From the IMG/VR virus record IMGVR_UViG_3300048839_001415, positions 1-20,749 of that record: a stretch of DNA of 20,749 nt. One strand, given 5' to 3'. The position numbers and the translations under genes are program-made. This document shows, in pieces, positions 12,665-20,576 of this stretch. Numbering within the stretch: the first letter of the stretch is position 1; the number at the start of each line of letters is the position of its first letter. Origin of the DNA: a virus. A model generated the notes under the pieces. That model had not been told where the DNA came from, ran no database searches, and was given only the letters and a program-made list of their open reading frames with translations.

Positions 12665-14099
12665 TCGCCGCGAAATCCTCGATGCCGCCTCACGCTTCAG
12701 CCTTAACCCTCACGTCGTCGAAAAGGACTATGCCCTCGGCTGGGCGCTTGCCGGGATCTATGCGCATCCCGAACTTGCGTCGTCATGGGTGTTCAAGGGC
12801 GGCACGTGCCTGAAGAAATGCTACTTCGAAACCTACCGGTTCTCCGAAGACCTAGACTTTACTCTCAGAGACGTAGCCCACATCGACGAAGCCTTCCTGC
12901 GCCGTGTCTTCGGCGAAATCTCCGAATGGATTTATGAGCAGAGCGGCCTCACATTCCCCGCCGACCAGCAACGGTTCGAAATCCTCACCAACCCGCGCGG
13001 CAATCCGAGTTGCCAGGGCCGTCTGAGCTATCGCGGACCGGTTTCGCCCACTTCGGGCGGCCTGCCGCGCATCAAACTCGATCTCACCGCCGACGAGCGG
13101 CTGGTGCTCGATCCGGTATCAGTGCCCATTTTCCATCCGTACAGCGATGCGCCCGATGGCGGCATCACAGTGCTGTCCTACGCCTACGAGGAAGCATTCG
13201 GGGAAAAAGTCAGGGCGCTGGCCGAGCGGACGCGGCCACGCGACCTCTATGACGTCGTCAACCTTTTCCGCAACGAAGATGCGCGGCCTGAGCCGGGCGT
13301 TCTGCTCGACGTGCTGCGCCAGAAATGTGAATTCAAGGGCATCCCGGTTCCCCGCGACGGCGACTTCGACGATCACCGGCGCGATCTTGAAGCTGCATGG
13401 CAGGGAATGCTCGCCCATCAGCTCCCGGCGTTGCCGCCGGTCGATGCCTTTTGGAACGCTTTGCCGGAATTTTTCCGCTGGCTCGCCACCGGCGAAGCGC
13501 CGGCGCGGCCTGCGGCCTACGCGCTTGGCGGCGGCGAGACTGTCCTGCGCCAGCGTAGCCTTCCCGTCGGTATCCGGCAGAGCGCAGGTGCCGCTCTCGA
13601 AGTCATCCGCTTCGCTGCCGCCAACAGGCTTTGCGTCGATCTTGTCTATCAGGGGCGGACCCGCCGCATCGAGCCCTATTCGCTCCGGAGGACGCAAGAC
13701 GGCAATATCATCCTTCACGCCTGGAGCCGTGAAGCTAACGAACACCGCAGCTATCGTGTCGATCGCATCGAAGGTGCCCATACCACTAGCGAGACGTTCA
13801 CGCCCCGCTACGCTATCGAACTTACGCCGAGCGGCCCGATGACCATTCCGCCGACGGAACGGTCTCCGGGCCCGCGCACTTCGATTGGGGGCTTCAGCTC
13901 CCGCCCGACACGCCCTTCAAAGCCGCGATCCACATCACGAGGCTTTGGATCGAGCGGATCTACTTACGTCTATCAATGTCTTGTTTGCTCGAAGAAATTC
14001 AGCCGCAAGACCATGTCCGGAGCGCTGAACCCGCACAAGGCGCCGGAGGGCTACCCGTGCATGGGGCGCATGGGATACCTCGTCGATACGAAGTATTGA
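12657..14099 (+). CDS. abiEii: AbiEii-family nucleotidyltransferase toxin with WYL-like and zinc-finger C-terminus
   Basis: A 480-aa protein. Residues 1-225 are an AbiEii/DUF1814 nucleotidyltransferase: WVFKGGTCLKKC (44-55), SEDLDF (63-68) with metal-binding Asp65 and Asp67, PRIKLDLT with Asp142, and GEKVRALAERTRPRDLYD (182-199). AbiEii toxins use GTP or another NTP and cause reversible growth arrest; some relatives modify tRNA. Residues about 305-390 (ALEVIRFAAANRLCVDLVYQG, IEPYSL, HAWSREANEHRSYRVDRI) look like a WYL-type ligand-sensing domain. A Ser/Arg/Pro linker (395-435) leads to a C441-x2-C444...H460-x7-C468 finger and a GYLVDTKY end. Start: GGAGG 6 bases before ATG 12657. Classical AbiEii is shorter, near 300 aa, so the C-terminus is an added module. 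Confidence 0.9.
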   Translation: MIDRREILDAASRFSLNPHVVEKDYALGWALAGIYAHPELASSWVFKGGTCLKKCYFETYRFSEDLDFTLRDVAHIDEAFLRRVFGEISEWIYEQSGLTFPADQQRFEILTNPRGNPSCQGRLSYRGPVSPTSGGLPRIKLDLTADERLVLDPVSVPIFHPYSDAPDGGITVLSYAYEEAFGEKVRALAERTRPRDLYDVVNLFRNEDARPEPGVLLDVLRQKCEFKGIPVPRDGDFDDHRRDLEAAWQGMLAHQLPALPPVDAFWNALPEFFRWLATGEAPARPAAYALGGGETVLRQRSLPVGIRQSAGAALEVIRFAAANRLCVDLVYQGRTRRIEPYSLRRTQDGNIILHAWSREANEHRSYRVDRIEGAHTTSETFTPRYAIELTPSGPMTIPPTERSPGPRTSIGGFSSRPTRPSKPRSTSRGFGSSGSTYVYQCLVCSKKFSRKTMSGALNPHKAPEGYPCMGRMGYLVDTKY

Positions 14100-14127
14100 G
14101 CTGAAGCATTCTCCAAGGAACCTGCCA

Positions 14128-15015
14128 TTGCCGCCGCTATCTGAAATCCTCGACCGTCCTGAAAAACCGGCTCTGTTCATCGGCAACGGGATCAATAGGC
14201 ATAACAATGATGCGCGCTCCAGTTGGGACGACCTGCTGCGCGGGCTCATGCGCGACTATGGCGTTGACTTCACCGATGACGAAATTCGCGAGATGTCCAA
14301 CACTGAACTGTTCGACATTCTCGATCTTGCGCGACCGGCCGAAGATCGCAGCAGTCTTCAGGCAAAATTCTGTGAGACGATGAAGGACTGGAGGCCTGCA
14401 CAGCATCATCAGTCAATCGTCGGCTGGGCGCAACGTCATCGCCGTCCGGTCATCACCGTCAACTTCGATGAGAATTTGTCGCTCGCTGTGAAGGCGCGAC
14501 GGCAATGGTTGGGCAAGCCGTCTACGGACTACTATCCGTGGAACTGCTATTTCTCGGATACGTCGATCTCTGATCCGAAGACGGAATTCGCGATCTGGCA
14601 CGCCCACGGCATGATGCACTACAAGCGTAGCATCCGCCTTGGTCTCACCCATTACATGGGCTCGGTTCAGCGCGCGCGGCAATGGGTGTACGGTGACCGG
14701 GGTCTTCGTGCGTCGGCCAAGAACGCCGAAGCCAATTGGCGCGGCGCAAATGGCTGGCTGGAAGTCCTGTTCTTCTGTCCGCTCGTGATCTTTGGGTTCA
14801 GTTTCAACAAGGACGAGAACTTTCTTCGCTGGCTTTTTCTCGAACGCGCGCGCCTCCACAAGATCATCCCTGCGTGGAAAACGCCGACCTGGTTTGTTGA
14901 TACGCCCAGAAACGGCAGTCTTCACCGCAAGCCCTTCTTCGAGGGGCTTCAGATGCAGTATGTTGTCGCTGAAAACTATCAGGATATCTACGAGCACCCG
15001 GCGTGGAACTCCTAG
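14128..15015 (+). CDS. SIR2-family (NAD-binding) protein, candidate defence effector
   Basis: A 295-aa protein in a SIR2-like Rossmann fold. The NAD-binding loop is ALFIGNGINRHN (15-26), followed by SSWDDLLRGL. TVNFDENL (110-117), with candidate catalytic Asn112, resembles the T-x-N-Y/F-D motif of bacterial SIR2 effectors. WHAHG (157-161) gives the conserved His160-Gly161, and CPLVIFGFSFNKDENFLRWL (217-236) is the distal nucleotide-binding strand. Bacterial SIR2 effectors in Thoeris, DSR and related systems degrade NAD+ when a phage is sensed. The gene has no other recognised domain. It starts at TTG with AAGGA 8 bases upstream; no suitable ATG exists before the conserved motif. It begins 28 bases after the AbiEii stop, on the same strand. 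Confidence 0.82.
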   Translation: MPPLSEILDRPEKPALFIGNGINRHNNDARSSWDDLLRGLMRDYGVDFTDDEIREMSNTELFDILDLARPAEDRSSLQAKFCETMKDWRPAQHHQSIVGWAQRHRRPVITVNFDENLSLAVKARRQWLGKPSTDYYPWNCYFSDTSISDPKTEFAIWHAHGMMHYKRSIRLGLTHYMGSVQRARQWVYGDRGLRASAKNAEANWRGANGWLEVLFFCPLVIFGFSFNKDENFLRWLFLERARLHKIIPAWKTPTWFVDTPRNGSLHRKPFFEGLQMQYVVAENYQDIYEHPAWNS

Positions 15016-15119
15016 TCTTGCGAAAGCGGGGCCGCCTGCTTTAGGCCGGGTTGAACCAGCGCGCGAACACCACTCTTCACGCAGCGCGATTAAGGGCCGT
15101 AAGTTACCCGAAGGCAGGC

Positions 15120-17708
15120 TTATCCTGAACCCCTTCGATACCTCCACTCCCGCGGCGCCTCGCGCCCGCCCTCGTCGCGACGCCGGTACCGCTCCCAGCC
15201 GTTCGCCTTGAGGTAAGCCGAGACGCGCATCTGGTCGCCGCGGGTCCAGCGTGCGGGTTCTAGCCCGATGGCCTCATCGAGTATCTCGCCGACAGACACG
15301 TCCCGCAGCGGCTCGGGACGCGGCACGCTCTCGGTGCGGGAATTGCCGTAGTCGGGGAAACCGTCCGAGACGGTCCGGATCTCGTGCGTCAGCCAGTGTT
15401 CGATCAGGTCGTCCCACGCGTCGGACTGGTAGCGGCGGTCCTGTTCCTCGCGGGCTTCCGCCAGCAGCGCCGGGTCGTCGATCCACCAGATCGCGCCGGC
15501 GCGGAAACGGTGAACGGCTTCGGCCCAGAGCTGGTCCCGGTCCCGGGCGAGTGCCGCGATGTCGATCGTCCCGCAGCGGAGCGGCCAGAAACGACGGTTG
15601 CCGGTCTCGTCGCGGAGGTAAGTGTCGGGGTTAACGGTGCCGGCGAACACGCACTGGCGCGGCACCTCGACGGTGTAGCGACCATAGGGCGGGCGGAAGC
15701 GGTCGGTGGTTCGGGTCAGGAACGCCTTGATGCGCGAGACCTCGGCGCGGCCGATGGCGTCGAGTTCGGCGATCTCCACGATCCAGACACCCTGCATGTG
15801 CAGTGCGGCGTCCTTCGAGCCGAGCTCGGGCAGCTCGTCGGTGAACCATTCCTCGCCCGCGAGCACCTTGATCGCGGTGGATTTGCGTGCGCCCTGCGGC
15901 CCCTCCAGGATCAGCATGTGGTCGGCTTTCACGCCGGGGCGGTAGATGCGGGCGACGGCCGAGATCAGCCAGAGCGCGCCGATGGTGTGATTGAACGCGG
16001 TGGGCTCGGCGCCGAGATACGTGCTGGTCCAGGTCTCGATCCGGGGCGTACCGTCCCATGTCAGGGTGTCGAGCCAGTCACGGACGGGATGGATGCGCAG
16101 TTCTCGGGCGACGGCACCGACGGCGCGGCTCACGACTACCGGCGCCACGTTGATGCCGCGCAGCTGCAGCCACTCGGCCGTGCGGATGTCGTCGGCGTCC
16201 TCCCACGGACGCGGGAGGGACGCGACGCTGTCCCATGGCAGCGGCTGGCGCACCACGATCTCCTGCCCGAACTCGTCGAAGGCGAGAACGCCCGCGAAGG
16301 CGGGATCGGAGGTCAGGGCGACGATAACGTTGGCCTCGTTACGCTCGGGCGCGCCGGCCAGATCGAGCCGCAGGCGTCTGAACCAGGCGGGCTTCGGGAT
16401 CGGCGCGTGCGGATCGCCGGTGGCGTTCACGCGGCGGCGAAGCTCGGCCAGCTGCTGGGTCAGGACCGACATGCCGATGCCGGTCGCGGACTTGATCCGC
16501 GCGATGACCTGCCGTTCGGGCAGAGGATCGAGCTTTGCCAGCGTGATGCGCCCGAGCAGCGTGGACAGGGCTTCGAACTCGGGCGGATTGGTCAGCGCCT
16601 CGGCCGCGGCGATCAGGGTGGCGGGGTCGTCGGTGGAGGCAACTATGGGCGTGGCCGTCTCTGGCTCAACTGGATCCCCGGTCTGCGGGTCGGCAGTGGT
16701 GTCTGCCGCGAGCGCGTAATCCTCCGCGCGCGCCCCGCGCAGCAGATCGTCGTTGAAGTCGTCGCCATGCAGCGGCGCGACGATTTCGTTCGGTATGTCG
16801 GCCCGGTTCAGGCGGTCCGACAACGTCGCGGCCGCCTGGCGACCTGTGTCCCCGGCATCGGCATAGATGGTGACGCGCCGGGTGCCCTCGGGCCACTGGA
16901 ACCGCGCCAGACCGTCGGCCGACAGCGCCGCGCAGACCGGTGTGCCGAAGAGGGCGTGGGCGGCAAGCGCGGTCTCGATCCCCTCGGCGATGCCGATGTG
17001 TCCGTTCTCCGGCATCGGAAACAGGCGCACCACGGCATCCTTCACGCTGCCGAGCATCTTCTTGCCCGGAGGTGCCTTGGCGCTGCCGTCGTCGAGCAGG
17101 AAGGTGCGGTGGATGCCCGGTGCGCGCTCCCCGTCCGGCAGCCGCAGGATCGCGATCAGGCCGGGCCAGCCGCGGCGGCTGTCGAAGTCCGGAAGATCGG
17201 GATGGAACAGCAGGTCGGGCGATCCGGGATCCGAGACCTCGCGGGCGCGCAGATAGGTCTCGCCAGGCGTACCCGCGAGCGGTACCGCCCCGCCGACCAG
17301 ACGCGCGATCTCGGCCGAGTGGTCGGGGCGTGCGCGCATGGGCGACTTCGGCGCAGGTTGCGGCGCAGGGTGATCCATCCTCGCGAGCCGCGCTGCCTCG
17401 TCGAAGAGCGCCCCGTCGCAGAGACCGGTCGCCTGCGCGATCAGGTCGATGGGACCGGCCCGCTCGCCGGTGGCGTAGTCGAAGCCCCAGCCGGCATAGG
17501 GCCCGTCGAGATGGATGGTGCAGGAACCCTCCTTGCGCGGTGGGCGCCCGGAGAGGTCTGCGCAGCGCAAGGATCGACGGTCCCGTGCGAGCCGGGCCTC
17601 GGGAAAGAGCCCCGGCAGCCAGTCGGCGGCCGTGCAGGCAAGCCGCTCCTTCACCGCCGTCAGATCGTGCCGGGTCTTCGGGACCGCGATGTCGTTGAGG
17701 TCGATCAT
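15120..17708 (-). CDS. Toprim-VapE (virulence-associated E) primase-helicase
   Basis: An 862-aa replication protein. Residues 20-110 are a primase-type N-terminal region without an obvious full zinc finger. A Toprim domain spans about 235-330, with EGIETALAAH (242-251) and YADAGDTGR (282-290) as acidic metal-binding motifs. The C-terminal half is a VapE/DUF5906 helicase: Walker A EGPQGARKST (602-611), Walker B VWIVEIAELD (641-650), and FAGTVNPDTYLRDETGNRRF (688-707) as sensor region. It probably primes and unwinds phage DNA at the origin. The start was set at ATG 17708, before MIDLNDIAVPKTRHDL; the 41 residues of a longer reading lie in the helicase gene. It lies 8 bases downstream of the helicase gene. 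Confidence 0.93.
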   Translation of the reverse strand: MIDLNDIAVPKTRHDLTAVKERLACTAADWLPGLFPEARLARDRRSLRCADLSGRPPRKEGSCTIHLDGPYAGWGFDYATGERAGPIDLIAQATGLCDGALFDEAARLARMDHPAPQPAPKSPMRARPDHSAEIARLVGGAVPLAGTPGETYLRAREVSDPGSPDLLFHPDLPDFDSRRGWPGLIAILRLPDGERAPGIHRTFLLDDGSAKAPPGKKMLGSVKDAVVRLFPMPENGHIGIAEGIETALAAHALFGTPVCAALSADGLARFQWPEGTRRVTIYADAGDTGRQAAATLSDRLNRADIPNEIVAPLHGDDFNDDLLRGARAEDYALAADTTADPQTGDPVEPETATPIVASTDDPATLIAAAEALTNPPEFEALSTLLGRITLAKLDPLPERQVIARIKSATGIGMSVLTQQLAELRRRVNATGDPHAPIPKPAWFRRLRLDLAGAPERNEANVIVALTSDPAFAGVLAFDEFGQEIVVRQPLPWDSVASLPRPWEDADDIRTAEWLQLRGINVAPVVVSRAVGAVARELRIHPVRDWLDTLTWDGTPRIETWTSTYLGAEPTAFNHTIGALWLISAVARIYRPGVKADHMLILEGPQGARKSTAIKVLAGEEWFTDELPELGSKDAALHMQGVWIVEIAELDAIGRAEVSRIKAFLTRTTDRFRPPYGRYTVEVPRQCVFAGTVNPDTYLRDETGNRRFWPLRCGTIDIAALARDRDQLWAEAVHRFRAGAIWWIDDPALLAEAREEQDRRYQSDAWDDLIEHWLTHEIRTVSDGFPDYGNSRTESVPRPEPLRDVSVGEILDEAIGLEPARWTRGDQMRVSAYLKANGWERYRRRDEGGREAPREWRYRRGSG

Positions 17709-17716
17709 CGCGCCCC

Positions 17717-19036
17717 TCAGGCCAGTAGGACGAGCCCGCGCTCGGCCCGGGTGATCGCGGTGTAGAGCCAGCGGCGCCGGTCGATCTCGCTGCGGCCCAG
17801 CCCGTCGTCCCAGACGACCACGTTCTCCCACTGCGACCCCTGTGCCTTGTGGGCGGTGATCGCCCAGCCGAAGGTCGCCTCCGTCAGCAGGCGCTTCTCC
17901 TTGTAGTCGCGGTCGTGGCGCTTGTCGTCGTAGGCGACATGGTCCTCGAAATGCCCCTTGTAGATGCGCAGCCGGCCCGGGCGCCCGTCCTCATAGGGCT
18001 CGCCGATGCGGCGGCCGTCCTCGTCATGGACGACGGCCGAGAAGTAGAGGCTGCCCTCGTCGACGATGTCCTCAAGCGTCACGAACATCCCGTTGATCAG
18101 CCCCAGATTGTTCTGGTTCTTCAGGCAGATGATCTTCTCGGCCGGTCCGGTGGGTAGCCAGTTCCCGCCGAGACCGGCCGCCGCGCGCATGGCGTTGTTG
18201 ATCTGCAGCCGCGTGGCGTTCAGCCCGCAGATCAGCTGACCGCCGCGCAGCGCCTGTTCCGGCGTGATGTCGCCCTTGCGGAGCTTGGCGACATGATCGT
18301 CGTAGACGCCGAAGCCGATGGGCCGGCCCTCGCGCGCCATGGTGGCGAGGCGGATGATCGCGCTCTCGGCCGCCTGGCGATGGATCTCGGTCAGCATCAC
18401 GTCCGGCTCGTCGCGGGTGAAGGCGCCTTCGCCGCGGATCGGCGGCAACTGGCCGGGATCGCCGAGCACGAGGATTGGCTTGCCGAAGCTCATCAGGTCG
18501 CGCGCCATCTCCTCGCCGACCATCGACACCTCGTCGAGCACGATGAGCCGGGCGTCCGCGGCGTCGCTCTGCGGATTCAGCGCGAAGCGCGGATGCTTCA
18601 TCGCCGAGAGCCCCTGGCGCATCGCCTCGATCGCGGCATCGGCCGTGGTGCGCGCAAACCCGGTCAGCCGGCGGGCGTCGCGTTCGGCGACCGCGATCTT
18701 GCGGGCAGCCTTTTCGATTTCCTCCTCGGTCGACTCGATCACCGAGTAGATCAGGCTGTGAATGGTGCGCGCCGGCGTTCCCTTGCGGGTCAGCACCAGC
18801 GCGGCCTTGCCTGTGAAGGTGGCGGTGACAACGCCGGGCACACAGCGGCCGTCCTTCGCGCTGCGGTGGGGCGAGAGGCCGAGTTCGTCGAGCGCGAACT
18901 TCAGCACGGTGCTCTTGCCGGACCCGGCATAGCCGAACAGGCGGAATACCTGCTGCTGCTCGGTCCGGGTCTCGAACCATTCCCTGATCTCGCGGATCGC
19001 GGCGGCCTGCGTGGCGGATGGGGTGAACTCGGTCAT
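17717..19036 (-). CDS. RecD-like superfamily 1 DNA helicase
   Basis: A 439-aa ATP-dependent helicase. It has a Q-like N-terminus (TEFTPSATQAAAIREI), Walker A LFGYAGSGKST (33-43), Walker B LIVLDEVSMVG near residue 165, and a LVLGDPGQLPPI motif III. TEIHRQ follows. The C-terminal UvrD_C_2-type region has FGWAITAHKAQGSQW and YTAITRAERGL. This is the RecD/TraA-like architecture of phage-encoded helicases, most likely acting in replication or recombination with the neighbouring VapE protein and Cas4-like nuclease. Its ATG overlaps the stop of the upstream gene in an ATGA junction; a much longer frame reaching 19477 is rejected as out-of-frame reading of that gene. Confidence 0.93.
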   Translation of the reverse strand: MTEFTPSATQAAAIREIREWFETRTEQQQVFRLFGYAGSGKSTVLKFALDELGLSPHRSAKDGRCVPGVVTATFTGKAALVLTRKGTPARTIHSLIYSVIESTEEEIEKAARKIAVAERDARRLTGFARTTADAAIEAMRQGLSAMKHPRFALNPQSDAADARLIVLDEVSMVGEEMARDLMSFGKPILVLGDPGQLPPIRGEGAFTRDEPDVMLTEIHRQAAESAIIRLATMAREGRPIGFGVYDDHVAKLRKGDITPEQALRGGQLICGLNATRLQINNAMRAAAGLGGNWLPTGPAEKIICLKNQNNLGLINGMFVTLEDIVDEGSLYFSAVVHDEDGRRIGEPYEDGRPGRLRIYKGHFEDHVAYDDKRHDRDYKEKRLLTEATFGWAITAHKAQGSQWENVVVWDDGLGRSEIDRRRWLYTAITRAERGLVLLA

Positions 19037-19782
19037 GAATGGGGCGCCTCCACTGCGTAATCCTTCACGATCCCGCCGCGGGTCGGATCGCCGACCTCGC
19101 ACGGGCGCACGAAGACCCGGCGCCCGTGGGCCAGTTGCCGCCAGTGACCGCGGCGGATGTGCCAGCGCGGGCTGGCGTGACTGCCGCCCTGCGGCGGCGT
19201 CGCGGCGCGCAGGCGCGCCGGATCGATGGCGACCTGCCGCCAGACCCATCCGCGTACGCCCTCGCGGGACAGGCGGGACCGTTTCGCGAGCGACACCTTG
19301 CGGTCGCGGATGTCCGGGGACGCGCCGAGGATGGTCAGCGCGCGCCAGACGATGCCGGCGGCGACTTCGCCGTGACCGCGGACCGTCTCGTCGCTCCGCT
19401 CGGCCGGGTTGCCCTCGATCTCCGCCTTGCCGTCCGGATGCATCCAGATCCGCACGAGGCAATCCGTCCAGCCGCACGGCGCCCGCTTGCGCATGAGGAA
19501 CGTGGCCTCGACGATGTCGCCTTCGGCGCGAGCGCAGACGATCAGGCCCGAGGGAGACGCGCGCTGCTCGCGAACCTCGAAGATCACGGACGGGTGCGGC
19601 AGCCGAAGCGGACCGGAAAAAACCCGGGTCATCGCGCGGTCAACAATATCGCCATCGAAGGTGGCCTGGTCGTCGAAGAAATAGATCGGCGCGAACTCCG
19701 CCGCTCCGAGCAGGTCGGAGCACCAGAACCGCTCGCGATGCGCGCTCACGATCCGCTTGAGCTCATAGGCGTCGGGGATCAT
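19033..19782 (-). CDS. Unknown 249-aa protein in the recombination operon
   Basis: No enzyme family is recognised. The N-terminal half has IVSAHRERFWCSDLLGAAEFAPIYFFDDQ, then an alternating beta pattern (VIFEVREQ, GLIVCARAEGDIVEATFLMRKR, CLVRIWMHPDGKAE). The C-terminal part (RGWVWRQVAIDPARLRAA, HASPRWHIRRGHWRQLAHGRRVFVRPCEVGD, GGIVKDYAVEA) has a repeated His/Arg/Trp pattern that I recall from many uncharacterised phage proteins near replication genes. It is joined by 4-base ATGA overlaps to both the nuclease gene upstream and the helicase gene downstream, so it should be made in step with them. A DNA-binding accessory role is only inference. Confidence 0.75.
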   Translation of the reverse strand: MIPDAYELKRIVSAHRERFWCSDLLGAAEFAPIYFFDDQATFDGDIVDRAMTRVFSGPLRLPHPSVIFEVREQRASPSGLIVCARAEGDIVEATFLMRKRAPCGWTDCLVRIWMHPDGKAEIEGNPAERSDETVRGHGEVAAGIVWRALTILGASPDIRDRKVSLAKRSRLSREGVRGWVWRQVAIDPARLRAATPPQGGSHASPRWHIRRGHWRQLAHGRRVFVRPCEVGDPTRGGIVKDYAVEAPHS

Positions 19783-20576
19783 CGCCGCTCTCCCCAGCAC
19801 CGTTTCGCCCATGCACAAGGAGCGTGCCACTTGCCGGCCGCCATGCCGCCGCGGCAGAGGACTGCGGTGGGTTCGGCCGCCACCCGCGGCAGCCATTCCC
19901 CGGCCTCGGAGGCTCGCACCACGGCGACGGCGCGGTCCGACATTTCCTGCGCGAGGTGCGCGTCGAACGGCACAAGCTCGGCGTGCAACTCCATCGTGTC
20001 GCGGTTCAGCGCGGTGAAGAGCGCCGGGGCCGGAAGCTCCATGTAGGCCTGATAGAGGGCGATCTGTGCAGCATAGACCGGCCGCGCGAGGCTGACGCCG
20101 CGCTTGACCACGTCCTTCCAGCTGGCCGTGCCGAGCGCCTTGTTCTCCCAGAGCGCGGGATAGTCCATCGCGACGGGACCCGAGACGAGGCAGCCGTCGA
20201 TATGTCCCTTGAAGCGCCCACCGAGAGCTTCGAAGCCGAACTGGCGACCATCGGGGCGCTCGGTCCGTAGGTCGAACCCGGCGATCCGGAACCAGCCCGC
20301 GACGATGTCCTCGGCCCGGTGGCCCGCCTCGAAGATGCGCAGCGTGCGCGGCGCGAACTCCTGGCCCTCGTCCTTCGGCACCGCGAGGAAGTCGTACTGG
20401 ATCTGGCGCAGGCAGTCGCGGCCGAGACCCGAGGAACTGACATAGGTGCGCGGACGCTCGGCGCGGTGGCGTGCGGACAGCGCCGTGTCGATGGCGGCGG
20501 ACACGGCCTCCGCGATGGGCGGTCGTGGCGCGTCGGCGCCGTAGAGGAAGCCCGAGCCATGGTTGAGGTTGATCAT
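19779..20576 (-). CDS. Cas4/RecB-like PD-(D/E)XK nuclease with Fe-S cysteines
   Basis: A 265-aa nuclease with the full Cas4/AddB-like motif set: FEAGHRAED (82-90) with His86, GHIDGCL (124-130) with Asp127, LWENKALG (142-149) with Glu144 and Lys146, and YAAQIALYQAYM (168-179) with Gln171. Cys55 (GRDCLRQIQYDFL) together with Cys241, Cys254 and Cys260 at the C-terminus has the one-plus-three arrangement of a 4Fe-4S cluster in this family. It is expected to be a 5'-3' exonuclease for phage recombination or DNA processing. It is not linked to any CRISPR genes here, and its position beside the helicase supports a recombination role. Confidence 0.9.
   Translation of the reverse strand: MINLNHGSGFLYGADAPRPPIAEAVSAAIDTALSARHRAERPRTYVSSSGLGRDCLRQIQYDFLAVPKDEGQEFAPRTLRIFEAGHRAEDIVAGWFRIAGFDLRTERPDGRQFGFEALGGRFKGHIDGCLVSGPVAMDYPALWENKALGTASWKDVVKRGVSLARPVYAAQIALYQAYMELPAPALFTALNRDTMELHAELVPFDAHLAQEMSDRAVAVVRASEAGEWLPRVAAEPTAVLCRGGMAAGKWHAPCAWAKRCWGERR

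Noticed and set aside
15016-15119. Terminator at the end of the defence cassette
   Set aside because: Only a 4-bp GCCT/AGGC stem is visible and no T-tract follows, so I do not call one.
15384-17765. 793-codon plus-strand open frame antisense to the VapE gene
   Set aside because: The VapE gene carries intact Toprim and Walker motifs on the minus strand; the antisense product shows none.
19779-20576. Cas4 of a CRISPR system
   Set aside because: The motifs are Cas4-like, but no cas1, cas2 or array is present and the gene is coupled to phage recombination genes, so it is called a phage nuclease.
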